Shown here: positions 27,395 to 35,962 of the stretch, piece after piece | Layout: every line of letters starts with the position of its first letter | How positions within the stretch are numbered: the stretch's first letter is position 1 | Assembly: GCA_020631355.1 (NCBI GenBank) | Contig: JAHDHL010000001.1 | Coordinates: forward strand, 483,616 to 547,615 | Direction: 5' to 3' | Length of the DNA: 64,000 bases | Source: Saprospiraceae bacterium | GTDB taxonomy: Bacteria; Bacteroidota; Bacteroidia; Chitinophagales; Saprospiraceae | The notes under the pieces: model-generated | What the model saw: only the letters and a program-made list of their open reading frames with translations | Databases searched by the model: none | What the model was told of the DNA's origin: nothing | Position numbers and translations under genes: made by a program

Positions 27395-29287
27395 CTAGTA
27401 AGCTCTCTTGTTCTTTCCTTCCATGAAATTCATGAATGCGCGATTCACTACTCGGTTTCCACCCGGCGTAGGATAATTTCCAGAAAAATACCAATCCCCA
27501 CTGTTTTTCGGACAAGCTCGATGCAATCCTTCTATGGATTGATAAATAACCTCCACTTCTGGTTCTATACCCGGAGGTGTGATGATTTCAGCAATTTTCT
27601 GGGAAATCTGCTCAGGAGTATAGGTATCATACAACTCAATAATCTGGTTTTGGATCTCCTCTACCGATAAGTATTCATTCTCCTTACAACGGGCATAAGC
27701 TGCATGTAACAAATGTTCTTTCTTATCATCCCTCAATAATTCACACAAGGCACGGAATGCTACGAAATCATTCATCTTAGACATATCTATCCCATAACAA
27801 TCCGGATAACGAATCTGTGGAGCTGCCGAAAGGATAATGATACGCTTAGGTCTGAGTCTTGATGCAATTCTGATGATGCTTTTCTTCAATGTGGTTCCCC
27901 TTACGATGGAATCATCCAATAAAACAAGGGTATCCACATAGTTTTCCACAATTCCGTAAGTCACATCATATGCATGCGTCACCAATTCATCCCTCGAACT
28001 GTCATCAGCAATGAAAGTCCTTAACTTAGCATCCTTTACAATCAATTTTTCCACACGGATATGGCTGCCCAGAATCTTGGTCAATTGCTTATCATCTATC
28101 TCCTTACCCAAAGCCTTGATCTGATCCACCTTGATGCCATTCAGTTTCCGTTCCAATCCTTGTATCAATCCCAAAAAGGACGTTTCGGCCGTATTGGGGA
28201 TAAAACTGAATACCGTATGATCCAAATCACCATTCACAGCTTCATAAACGCGATCAGCTAATTCCTCACCCAGTTTTTTTCGTTCCAGATATATATCCCT
28301 ATCGGTTCCTCTTGAGAAATAAATCGATTCGAATGAACAGGAAGTCTGTTCTTTTTTCTCTGTGAATTGGTCTACACTGAATCGACCATCATTCTTCACG
28401 ATAACAGCATGGGCTGGTGGTAATTCCTTGATTTCGGAAATATGGACATCAAAGGTCGTTTGGATAGCAGGACGCTCGGAAGCTACCACCACAACCTCAT
28501 CATCCTTGTAATAATAGGCGGGGCGAATTCCTCCCGGATCACGCATAACGAATGCATCACCATGACCAATCATACCGCACATCACATATCCACCATCAAA
28601 ATCCTTGGCTGAACGCTGCAGAATCTTCAATACATCCAATTCCTTGAAAATCCTTTCATTGATATGTGGATTCTCAATTCCTTGATCCTTGTATCTGTAG
28701 TATAATTCCTCCACTTCCATATCCAAGAAGTGGCCGATTTTCTCCAATACCGTAACCGTATCTGATTTCTCTTTGGGGTACTGGCCTATTCCCGTAAGGG
28801 TATCGAATAACTCATCCACATTGGTGAGATTGAAATTACCCGCCAAGACCAGATTACGGGATATCCAATTATTCTGTCTCAGGAATGGATGGCAGGACTC
28901 AATACTATTGATGCCATGGGTTCCGTATCTCAGGTGCCCCATCAACAACTCTCCCGTAAAGGGCAAATTTTCCTTGAGCCAACCAGGGTGTGCCAACTTA
29001 TCCTTGTGCTGATTGAAGTAATTCGTGTGGATGTGATTGAAGATTTCCTCAATGGAGTCCTTGTTATTACTACGATGCCTGCTGATATACCTTCGTCCCG
29101 GTTCGATACCCAGTTTGAGGGTTGCTATTCCTGCACCATCCTGTCCTCTGTTCCTTTCCTTTTGCATCAGGAGGAACAACTTGTTCAGCCCATAAAGTGC
29201 AGTACCATATTTTCGATGGTAATAAGAAAGTGGTTTCAATAATCTAATGAATGCAATTCCGCATTCGTGTTTGATCTGGTCACTCAT
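27395..29287 (-). CDS. purF: Amidophosphoribosyltransferase (long Bacteroidota form)
   Basis: Class II glutamine amidotransferase fused to a phosphoribosyltransferase; catalyses the first committed step of purine synthesis from PRPP and glutamine. The nucleophile should be Cys9 in KHECGIAF after removal of an eight-residue propeptide. Glutaminase motifs RNRGQDGAGI and LRYGTHG follow. The PRPP loop is VLLDDSIVRGTTLKKSI. At 630 residues it is longer than the 470-510 of most PurF proteins, as I recall for Bacteroidota homologues, which may be a paralogue. No other pur gene is adjacent. Confidence 0.85.
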   Translation of the reverse strand: MSDQIKHECGIAFIRLLKPLSYYHRKYGTALYGLNKLFLLMQKERNRGQDGAGIATLKLGIEPGRRYISRHRSNNKDSIEEIFNHIHTNYFNQHKDKLAHPGWLKENLPFTGELLMGHLRYGTHGINSIESCHPFLRQNNWISRNLVLAGNFNLTNVDELFDTLTGIGQYPKEKSDTVTVLEKIGHFLDMEVEELYYRYKDQGIENPHINERIFKELDVLKILQRSAKDFDGGYVMCGMIGHGDAFVMRDPGGIRPAYYYKDDEVVVVASERPAIQTTFDVHISEIKELPPAHAVIVKNDGRFSVDQFTEKKEQTSCSFESIYFSRGTDRDIYLERKKLGEELADRVYEAVNGDLDHTVFSFIPNTAETSFLGLIQGLERKLNGIKVDQIKALGKEIDDKQLTKILGSHIRVEKLIVKDAKLRTFIADDSSRDELVTHAYDVTYGIVENYVDTLVLLDDSIVRGTTLKKSIIRIASRLRPKRIIILSAAPQIRYPDCYGIDMSKMNDFVAFRALCELLRDDKKEHLLHAAYARCKENEYLSVEEIQNQIIELYDTYTPEQISQKIAEIITPPGIEPEVEVIYQSIEGLHRACPKNSGDWYFSGNYPTPGGNRVVNRAFMNFMEGKNKRAY

Positions 29288-29509
29288 TATTCTCCCTGTT
29301 TGAGATAAGCGGCAAAGTTAAGTCCATTTTTAACAATCAACAAACCCTGAAACCCTAGGATGTGAATAACTTGGGGATAATAATTTTGAACGACATAGCT
29401 TTTTCAAGTATCTTGAAATAATTAAGCTTTTTCTTTCATTTTCCCTTACGGGAAACAACATAAATACCAGCCTCGTCATCTATATGATTAAATACCAAAA
29501 TTCTGGAGT

Positions 29510-29833
29510 ATGGCTTTAAGGACTAATTTATTCAAAACACCCAAGCACCGTAAATACGGTTATGTCCCCAGATATTATAATCCGGACAAGGAGGCTTTGG
29601 AAGAAAAAATCAAGAAAGCGGAACTCCTGGCCGAGGATAGTATAGAGGGTACCAAGGCGAGGATTAAGCACCAAATGAGGAAAGGGCGGAGCAACGGTGA
29701 ATATAAGAGCGAACGAAGAAAGGCCATGATTCGGTCGAATCTATTACTAATTGCCATTATAATCATCCTTTTAGTAGGTGGATTCATGGCTTTAGAAGTA
29801 TATTTGCCAAGCTTAATTGAGTCTTTGGACTAA
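29510..29833 (+). CDS. Small single-pass membrane protein upstream of mutL
   Basis: 107 residues: a basic start containing KHRKYGYVPRYYNPDKEALEEKI, a charged helical stretch, then one membrane helix (NLLLIAIIIILLVGGFMAL) near the C-terminus. The basic residues preceding the helix predict a cytoplasmic N-terminus. Similar small proteins with a PRYYxPxKEExEERI segment are common in Bacteroidota and have no known function. mutL begins about 100 bases downstream on the same strand. Confidence 0.65.
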   Translation: MALRTNLFKTPKHRKYGYVPRYYNPDKEALEEKIKKAELLAEDSIEGTKARIKHQMRKGRSNGEYKSERRKAMIRSNLLLIAIIIILLVGGFMALEVYLPSLIESLD

Positions 29834-29932
29834 ATCCCATCCAGATGGCATATCTGATTTTTATCACAAGTGTTTTAATCTGATATTGGGATATTTGTTG
29901 TAGTAAAATTGTTTATAAATACTATTTGCTGA

Positions 29933-31795
29933 ATGGCAGATGTCATACAACTCTTGCCCGATTCCATTGCCAATCAAATAGCTGCTGGGGAGGTCATCCA
30001 AAGACCAGCATCTGTGGTAAAGGAATTGATGGAAAATGCGGTGGATGCAGGGGCTACCCAAATCAAGTTGGTAGTCAAGGATGCAGGCAAGACCCTCATA
30101 CAGGTCATTGACAATGGCTGTGGTATGTCCGAGACAGATGCCAGAATGTGCTTTGAAAGGCATGCTACTTCGAAAATCAAGCGAGCCAAGGACTTATTCT
30201 CCATCAGGACCATGGGTTTCAGGGGTGAGGCCATGGCTTCCATTGCGGCCATTGCCCATATCGAAACCAGAACAAGAAGAAGTAATGACGAAGTAGGAAC
30301 CCGTATTGTCATCGAGGGTTCAAAGGTTATTACCCAGGAATCCTGCCAGTGCGCTCCAGGCACCGTATTCGCCGTAAAGAATCTTTTTTATAATGTTCCC
30401 GCCAGAAGGAATTTCCTGAAGTCGAATACAGTGGAGATGAAACATATCATCGACGAATTCCAACGTATCGCATTGGCACATCCTGATATATTCTTTTCAT
30501 TGCATCATAACGGATCTGAAATGTTCCATCTGCAAGCCAGTAATCTCAGGCAAAGGATTGTGGGTTTGTTGGGACAACATACCAATAAGAAACTGGTTCC
30601 CGTGGAGGAAGAAACGGATGTGGTCAATATCCGAGGTTATGTGGGCAAGGCCGAATTTGCAAAGAAAACCAGAGGAGAACAATTCTTTTTTGTCAATAAT
30701 CGATTCATCAAAAGCGGTTATCTCAACCATGCTGTAATGACAGCGTATGAGGACCTTCTCCAAAAGGATCATTATCCTCTATATGTACTGTATGTGGATA
30801 TTGACCCGGCCAGAGTAGATATCAATGTCCATCCTACCAAACAGGAAATTAAGTTCGATGATGAACGACTCATTTATAATTACCTCAAGGTAACCATCAG
30901 GCATGCATTGGCACAATATAATGTGACTCCTACATTGGACTTCGATACGAATCCTACATTCTCTAATCTCCAACCTCGTTATCCCAAGAAAGAACAGAAG
31001 CCAACAGCTAATCCCAGTCCTAAGAAAGAACCACAGAATATGGTTTTTTCATCCTCCATCAATAAGGACCATAGACATGAGAATAATCTCAAGCATTGGC
31101 AAAAGCTATATGACGGATTGGACAATGAGGAAACCGATTCCAATGATGAGCCCAAAGAATCCATTACCATACAGAGTAAGGCTTCCGAAAATACCGGAAT
31201 GGATGATAAGGATGGAACATTCTCCAAAGAAGAAATCCAACCTTACCAAATCCATAACACCTATATTGTCAGTCCGATTCGTTCGGGTTTCATGCTGATT
31301 GACCAACAGGCTGCCCATGAGCGGATTCTCTTTGAGAAATATCTTGAAGTCCTTGAAGAACAGAAACCTGTTACGCAGAAGGAATTGTTCACCAAAACCA
31401 TCAAGGTATCACCCGCTGATGCTCCCGTATTGAAATCCATGTTGGAACAAATCAATATGCTTGGGTTTGATATCAGGGAATTTGGTCAGGATACATTCGT
31501 GGTACATGGTGTTCCTGCAAATATCCTTAAGGGAATCAATGAACAGGAATTGATTGATTCCATGATTGAACAATACAAGAGGAACTTGGATATTAATCCT
31601 AATATCCAGGAGAATATCGCCCGTTCATTGGCTTATAGTGCAGCCATCAAAAAAGGCAAATCATTGACCAGCCAAGAAATGCGTGTCATCATAGATCAAC
31701 TGTTTGCCTGCAAGATGCCGTACAAAAGCCCAGGAGGAAGAAACTGCTTTACTACTTTCGACATGGAGGACTTGGATAAACGTTTCCAAGGCTAG
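29933..31795 (+). CDS. mutL: DNA mismatch repair protein MutL
   Basis: GHKL ATPase that links mismatch recognition to strand removal; 620 residues. N-terminal motifs are ENAVDAGA, DNGCGMSE, ATSKI and GFRGEAMASIAAIA. The C-terminal dimerisation domain carries DQQAAHERILFE in place of the endonuclease motif DQHAxxExxxxE, so Gln replaces His while the acidic residues remain. It also carries ACKMPYKSPGGRNCF near the end. A linker rich in Pro, Lys and Ser (about 345-440) separates the domains. Latent nicking activity is plausible but the His change is worth testing. Confidence 0.96.
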   Translation: MADVIQLLPDSIANQIAAGEVIQRPASVVKELMENAVDAGATQIKLVVKDAGKTLIQVIDNGCGMSETDARMCFERHATSKIKRAKDLFSIRTMGFRGEAMASIAAIAHIETRTRRSNDEVGTRIVIEGSKVITQESCQCAPGTVFAVKNLFYNVPARRNFLKSNTVEMKHIIDEFQRIALAHPDIFFSLHHNGSEMFHLQASNLRQRIVGLLGQHTNKKLVPVEEETDVVNIRGYVGKAEFAKKTRGEQFFFVNNRFIKSGYLNHAVMTAYEDLLQKDHYPLYVLYVDIDPARVDINVHPTKQEIKFDDERLIYNYLKVTIRHALAQYNVTPTLDFDTNPTFSNLQPRYPKKEQKPTANPSPKKEPQNMVFSSSINKDHRHENNLKHWQKLYDGLDNEETDSNDEPKESITIQSKASENTGMDDKDGTFSKEEIQPYQIHNTYIVSPIRSGFMLIDQQAAHERILFEKYLEVLEEQKPVTQKELFTKTIKVSPADAPVLKSMLEQINMLGFDIREFGQDTFVVHGVPANILKGINEQELIDSMIEQYKRNLDINPNIQENIARSLAYSAAIKKGKSLTSQEMRVIIDQLFACKMPYKSPGGRNCFTTFDMEDLDKRFQG

Positions 31796-31867
31796 GAATG
31801 TTTCTTATCATATAGGATGTTGATATGTCTATCCACATTTTATTCTTTATTAATATCAAGTAATATT

Positions 31868-32203
31868 ATGGCTCAGCAATATTTCAATAAGGAGGATCTT
31901 AAAAAATTCGGTAATATTACCGATTGGCAAGAAAAGATGGGAAAGAAATTCTTTGATTGGTACGGAGAGGTATTCAAGGAAGGTGCATTGACCCAAAGAG
32001 AAAAATCGCTGATAGCTCTTGCTGTAGCCCATGCCATCCAATGTCCTTACTGTATTGATGCTTATTCGGATTCTTGTATCAAGAAAGGTGCTGATGAGGA
32101 ACAAATGATGGAAGCTGTACATGTTGCATCAGCCATCAAGGCAGGTACCACATTGGTCTATGGAGTACAGATGATGAATCATGTTGAGGATAAGATGATG
32201 TAA
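31868..32203 (+). CDS. AhpD-like carboxymuconolactone decarboxylase-family protein
   Basis: I use the ATG at 31868, which gives 111 residues starting MAQQYFNKEDLKKFGNIT. The ATG at 31817 adds a non-conserved hydrophobic tail. The redox motif is QCPYCIDAY (CxxC) with the downstream EAVHVASAIKAG helix, as in AhpD-like peroxidase-family proteins. It particularly resembles the version found next to arsenosugar-biosynthesis genes, although no arsS radical-SAM gene is present here. A SAM methyltransferase gene follows after about 20 bases. Confidence 0.75.
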   Translation: MAQQYFNKEDLKKFGNITDWQEKMGKKFFDWYGEVFKEGALTQREKSLIALAVAHAIQCPYCIDAYSDSCIKKGADEEQMMEAVHVASAIKAGTTLVYGVQMMNHVEDKMM

Positions 32204-32226
32204 TTTTAGGAAGAACTGAAAACAGA

Positions 32227-32985
32227 ATGGATATGAAGAAAATCATTGACAATTTTTCAAATCAGGCATCCATTTATAAAAAATTCAGGCCTACCTATCC
32301 CAAAGCATTGTATGATATTATCCTTGCACAAGTAAACCATCTTGGGATTTGTTGGGATTGTGGTACTGGAAACGGGCAGGCTGCTTCATTCCTTTCCCAC
32401 TATTTCGAGGAAGTTTGGGCTACGGATATTTCCGAGCGACAAATTTCGAATGCTATCCAGAAAGATAATATCCAATACAGTGTACAAAGGGCGGAACAAA
32501 CCCAATTCCCTGATCAATCCATTGATTTGATTACGGTAGGACAGGCCATGCACTGGTTTGACTTCGATGCTTTCCATCAGGAAGCCAATCGTGTTTTGAA
32601 GCAAGGAGGAATTATGGCTATCTGGGGATATGGATTACTCAGGATACAGTCCGATATCGACCTTATCATTGATGAATTTTATGAAGATATCATTGGCCCA
32701 TATTGGAATGAGGAAAGAAAACACATTGACGCCCATTATGAGACAATTCCATTTCCTTATACCTCCATTCCTGTAAGTCAATCCTTTTACATTGAAGCGG
32801 AATGGGATCTAAAACATCTGGAGGGATACCTCGGTTCTTGGTCCAGTGTACAACGATATATGAAACAGACCGGACTACCCAATCCTGTGGCTGAGAGCAT
32901 TGAACGTATTCGGACACATTGGAAAGAGGGACAACAACAAACAGTACGATTCCCTCTATTCCTCCAACTTGGAATCAAGCAATAA
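32227..32985 (+). CDS. Class I SAM-dependent methyltransferase
   Basis: 252 residues with a Rossmann methyltransferase core. Motif I is CWDCGTGNGQAASFL (around residue 40), then an acidic residue after strand 2 (VWATDIS), and DLITVGQAMHWFDFDAFHQEANRVLKQGG for motifs II to III. This AMHW signature is shared with small-molecule methyltransferases of the Methyltransf_11 group. The start could be the ATG at 32233. It is likely co-transcribed with the AhpD-like gene, which invites a shared pathway, but the substrate is unknown. Confidence 0.8.
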   Translation: MDMKKIIDNFSNQASIYKKFRPTYPKALYDIILAQVNHLGICWDCGTGNGQAASFLSHYFEEVWATDISERQISNAIQKDNIQYSVQRAEQTQFPDQSIDLITVGQAMHWFDFDAFHQEANRVLKQGGIMAIWGYGLLRIQSDIDLIIDEFYEDIIGPYWNEERKHIDAHYETIPFPYTSIPVSQSFYIEAEWDLKHLEGYLGSWSSVQRYMKQTGLPNPVAESIERIRTHWKEGQQQTVRFPLFLQLGIKQ

Positions 32986-32988
32986 GCC

Positions 32989-34428
32989 TTATCTCAGAAG
33001 ATTTTCCATAATGGCTTTCATTTCCAGTAAATCTCCTTTGGGAGGAGTCTTGGCAAAATTCCCATACTTATCAATCAAGTAATATTGGGGTAGGGCCCTT
33101 ACATTGTAATCCTGTGCCATCGTAGAACCCACGCCGTCCTCCAGGTATACATGTACGCCTTGGTATCCTTTCTTAGCAATGGTTGCATCCCATGATTCCT
33201 TACTCCTATCAAAGGAAATATTCAAGAAGATGAATCCCTTGGCTTCCATTTCTGCCTGTAGATCTTTCATCTTATCCATTTTCTTCATGCAGGAATGGCA
33301 CCAGGATGCCCAAAAGTTAATGAATACGGGCTTCCCCTTGTACACATCCAAATCTGCCACACCTCCATCCTTGGTGAGTAGGTTGAACTTAGGAGCAGGA
33401 CTTCCGATATGATACTTGATGGCTTTTTGGTAGGCTATCGTAATCTTATCATTGAAATCGTAGTAAGTATTATTCAGGAGAAAATCATTGTACTTATCCA
33501 AGATGACATCGACTTTCTTACCGTACAGGGCCTTGGCTATGATATCCGAACGAAAATAGGCCAGCGCCCACGAATCCAAATAATTGGGTGCGAGTTCGTA
33601 TTGCTTATTGATGATACCGGATACATCATTATTATACAAATTCATGTATTTGTAATTGACATATGCCTTTAGGAATTCCCGATAATAAAAACTACCTATC
33701 TGATTGGTTTGTACAGGAATATCTGCTATCTGGTCAAAGAAGTCAGGCGTAACATAATGCTTGTTCTTGAATATGGTTCCATAGCATAACATATAGTATC
33801 CATATTCGTAGAATATTTCATCCATCATGTATTTCTTGAATTCTTTTGTCAATTTACCCGGATGGTTCTGGTCATACATTTGCAAGGCGGATAACCGATG
33901 TTCCCTTCTTAGTTTCATTGAATTCGAAAACCCATCCTTGGACATTCGTTGCATCATATCATCCAATTTCGGAGGCACCAGAAACCAATACAATCCTGAG
34001 CGATATTGAGTGTATTCAAACTCATTCTTATTGCGGGGAAACTGCTTCTGATATTCTTCCATGAATACATTATTGGCTCCACTACGGCCACTATATGTGG
34101 TACCATATGGAAATGTATTCGCATCACCATCTATATATAAGGTATCATTGGGTTCGAGATATACCTCAGCCACATTACGGGAATATACTAACTTGGCTTT
34201 CATCGGGCGGTCTATCTGGATAGCAAAGGCAAAGGTATTATCACTCAATACAGTAGATTGGTACTGGACAGAACCTCCACTGATATACCGTTCATCCACA
34301 ACGATTTCTATCTTATTCACATAACTGGTATTCACCATTTTGCCATATACCAATGTGTTCTGTGCCTGACTTCCTAAACAGGACAACAACACGATAAGGA
34401 GTGATGAAAAGAACGGAAGGTATTTCAT
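32989..34428 (-). CDS. TlpA-type thiol-disulfide oxidoreductase, exported
   Basis: The ATG at 34428 gives a clean signal peptide (MKYLPFFSSLLIVLLSCLGS) and a 479-residue product; the longer frame to 34482 adds an unlikely N-tail. A long N-terminal region precedes the C-terminal thioredoxin fold, as in Bacteroidota DUF4369-type TlpA proteins. The active site is ASWCHSCMKKM (CHSC), with GKPVFINFWAS before it and the cis-Pro segment VRALPQYYLID after it. It probably reduces periplasmic disulfides, for example during cytochrome c maturation. Confidence 0.82.
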   Translation of the reverse strand: MKYLPFFSSLLIVLLSCLGSQAQNTLVYGKMVNTSYVNKIEIVVDERYISGGSVQYQSTVLSDNTFAFAIQIDRPMKAKLVYSRNVAEVYLEPNDTLYIDGDANTFPYGTTYSGRSGANNVFMEEYQKQFPRNKNEFEYTQYRSGLYWFLVPPKLDDMMQRMSKDGFSNSMKLRREHRLSALQMYDQNHPGKLTKEFKKYMMDEIFYEYGYYMLCYGTIFKNKHYVTPDFFDQIADIPVQTNQIGSFYYREFLKAYVNYKYMNLYNNDVSGIINKQYELAPNYLDSWALAYFRSDIIAKALYGKKVDVILDKYNDFLLNNTYYDFNDKITIAYQKAIKYHIGSPAPKFNLLTKDGGVADLDVYKGKPVFINFWASWCHSCMKKMDKMKDLQAEMEAKGFIFLNISFDRSKESWDATIAKKGYQGVHVYLEDGVGSTMAQDYNVRALPQYYLIDKYGNFAKTPPKGDLLEMKAIMENLLR

Positions 34429-34628
34429 ATGAGCATCGTTATTTTGAATAAAATACGCAAAATAATTAAAAAATAACATCAAATAATTTGCATAAATTTT
34501 GATTTACCCCTAACTTTATCTTGTAACTACGTCAGGGATAAGGATTTACACTACAATATAGACGCATTGTTTGTTTGAAAGTATGCTTTTAAATCCACAA
34601 TTTCCCGTAAGGAAAAGTTAAACAAAAC

Positions 34629-35936
34629 ATGAACGATTATCTCGCCAGATTTCATAAAATGGTGGAATCCCTCAACCACCATCCCAAAGTGCAGCTCCTG
34701 CACTTTCATACTTTCCCTCCTGCTTCAGATGAAAACATCAAAAAAGTAGAGGAACAACTGGGTTATCCACTACATTCTTCCATTATTTCCTTTTATCAAC
34801 AAACCAATGGATTACAACTGAGCTGGATATTCAAATCCAATGAGCAATTCGATTCCCATTCGCATCAACTCCAAGAAAGTCCACTCGATTTCGAACATCA
34901 GTATATGGACTATCATCCAGAAGATGGCTCGGTTATGATTCTTCCTATAGAACAAGCTTTCCTAAAGGATTGGCACGACCAAGTTTACTTTGATTTCATG
35001 GATGATGATGACGAGGAATCCTTTATGAATCAATCCTATGGACTACTCAATTTTTCAAAAAGAATCAAACCTTTCGATTGTTTCAATAAGTATTACGATA
35101 TGGCATTCTTCCTTGATGGGTCCAGTAATCCTCCTGTTATACTAGGGGACGACCATCAGGCTTGTTATACTGATTCCAAGGTCACTGATTTCGAATCCTA
35201 TCTCGAGTTCGTTTTGGCTAATAAGGGAGTTGTGAATCGAAGGAAAGGTTTTTATTATCAATACCAAGGCCACAAGGATGATTTTGTATCATCTCCGCAT
35301 GCTTTTTGGACAATGGACAAGGTTCTAGATTTAGATGCATTGTTGCTCAAGGATACATTTCCCTTATCCGACCAAGCTGGTAGTAGTACCACTAATCTCA
35401 AGACGGGTACCATGCAACAAATGGCTTTTTCCAGTAAGCCACTTACCATCACCCAGCTCAGATCCATCATTGAAAAGCATCACCTGTTCCTTGCCAGTGG
35501 AGGAGCCGGAGGAAAATGGCAAACAGTAAATGTCGCTGGATTGGTCATAGGAATCTATTCCCATTCCAATAAGAACCAAGACGGAGAACAAGCCGCATTT
35601 GATAGAAAGCACATTCCTGCGAGATTGGATTTGGTGGAAACAGATTTTCCATTCGCTAACTTTTGCGGATGCTATGCCAAGAGAGTTGATTTTTCTGAAT
35701 CAGATCTCAGTTATTCCCTTTTCACCGATTCCTCACTGGAAGAATGCATATTTGCTGATTCGAATCTGAGTGGCGTTGATTTTTCAAGGGCCAATCTCAA
35801 AGGCGCCAGCTTTATGAATGCCAACCTCCAAGGTGCGGATTTTGAAAATTGTGATTTGACGAATGCTGATTTTACAGGAGCCAACCTTGAGGGTAGTAGG
35901 TTCCCGGGTGCTAAATTAAGGGGAGTCAAAATATAG
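34629..35936 (+). CDS. SUKH (SMI1/KNR4)-domain protein with C-terminal pentapeptide repeats
   Basis: 435 residues, cytoplasmic. The N-terminal 190 residues match the SUKH fold, with DENIKKVEEQLGYPLHSSIISFYQQTNGL and the later PPVILGDD segment. After a middle region of unclear fold, residues about 335-435 are pentapeptide repeats of the A(D/N)LxG type, for example FSRANLKGASFMNANLQGADF. SUKH proteins are often immunity proteins against contact-dependent toxins, and pentapeptide repeats can mimic DNA. No toxin gene lies nearby, so immunity is only a possibility. Confidence 0.75.
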   Translation: MNDYLARFHKMVESLNHHPKVQLLHFHTFPPASDENIKKVEEQLGYPLHSSIISFYQQTNGLQLSWIFKSNEQFDSHSHQLQESPLDFEHQYMDYHPEDGSVMILPIEQAFLKDWHDQVYFDFMDDDDEESFMNQSYGLLNFSKRIKPFDCFNKYYDMAFFLDGSSNPPVILGDDHQACYTDSKVTDFESYLEFVLANKGVVNRRKGFYYQYQGHKDDFVSSPHAFWTMDKVLDLDALLLKDTFPLSDQAGSSTTNLKTGTMQQMAFSSKPLTITQLRSIIEKHHLFLASGGAGGKWQTVNVAGLVIGIYSHSNKNQDGEQAAFDRKHIPARLDLVETDFPFANFCGCYAKRVDFSESDLSYSLFTDSSLEECIFADSNLSGVDFSRANLKGASFMNANLQGADFENCDLTNADFTGANLEGSRFPGAKLRGVKI

Positions 35937-35951
35937 GCCAGATGATTTGAT

Positions 35952-35959
35952 TATATTTG
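35952..35959 (+). promoter_or_regulatory. Candidate -7 element (TATATTTG) directly before the BCCT gene
   Basis: Exact TAnnTTTG that ends three bases before the ATG at 35963, nearly the same arrangement as in front of uvrA. It would give a leaderless or near-leaderless transcript. No TTG at the usual -33 spacing. Confidence 0.4.
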
Positions 35960-35962
35960 GGA

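Noticed and set aside
27942-27950. Exact TTTTCCACA in purF
   Set aside because: Single copies occur here and about 100 bases further on, both in coding DNA. There is no other origin feature nearby.
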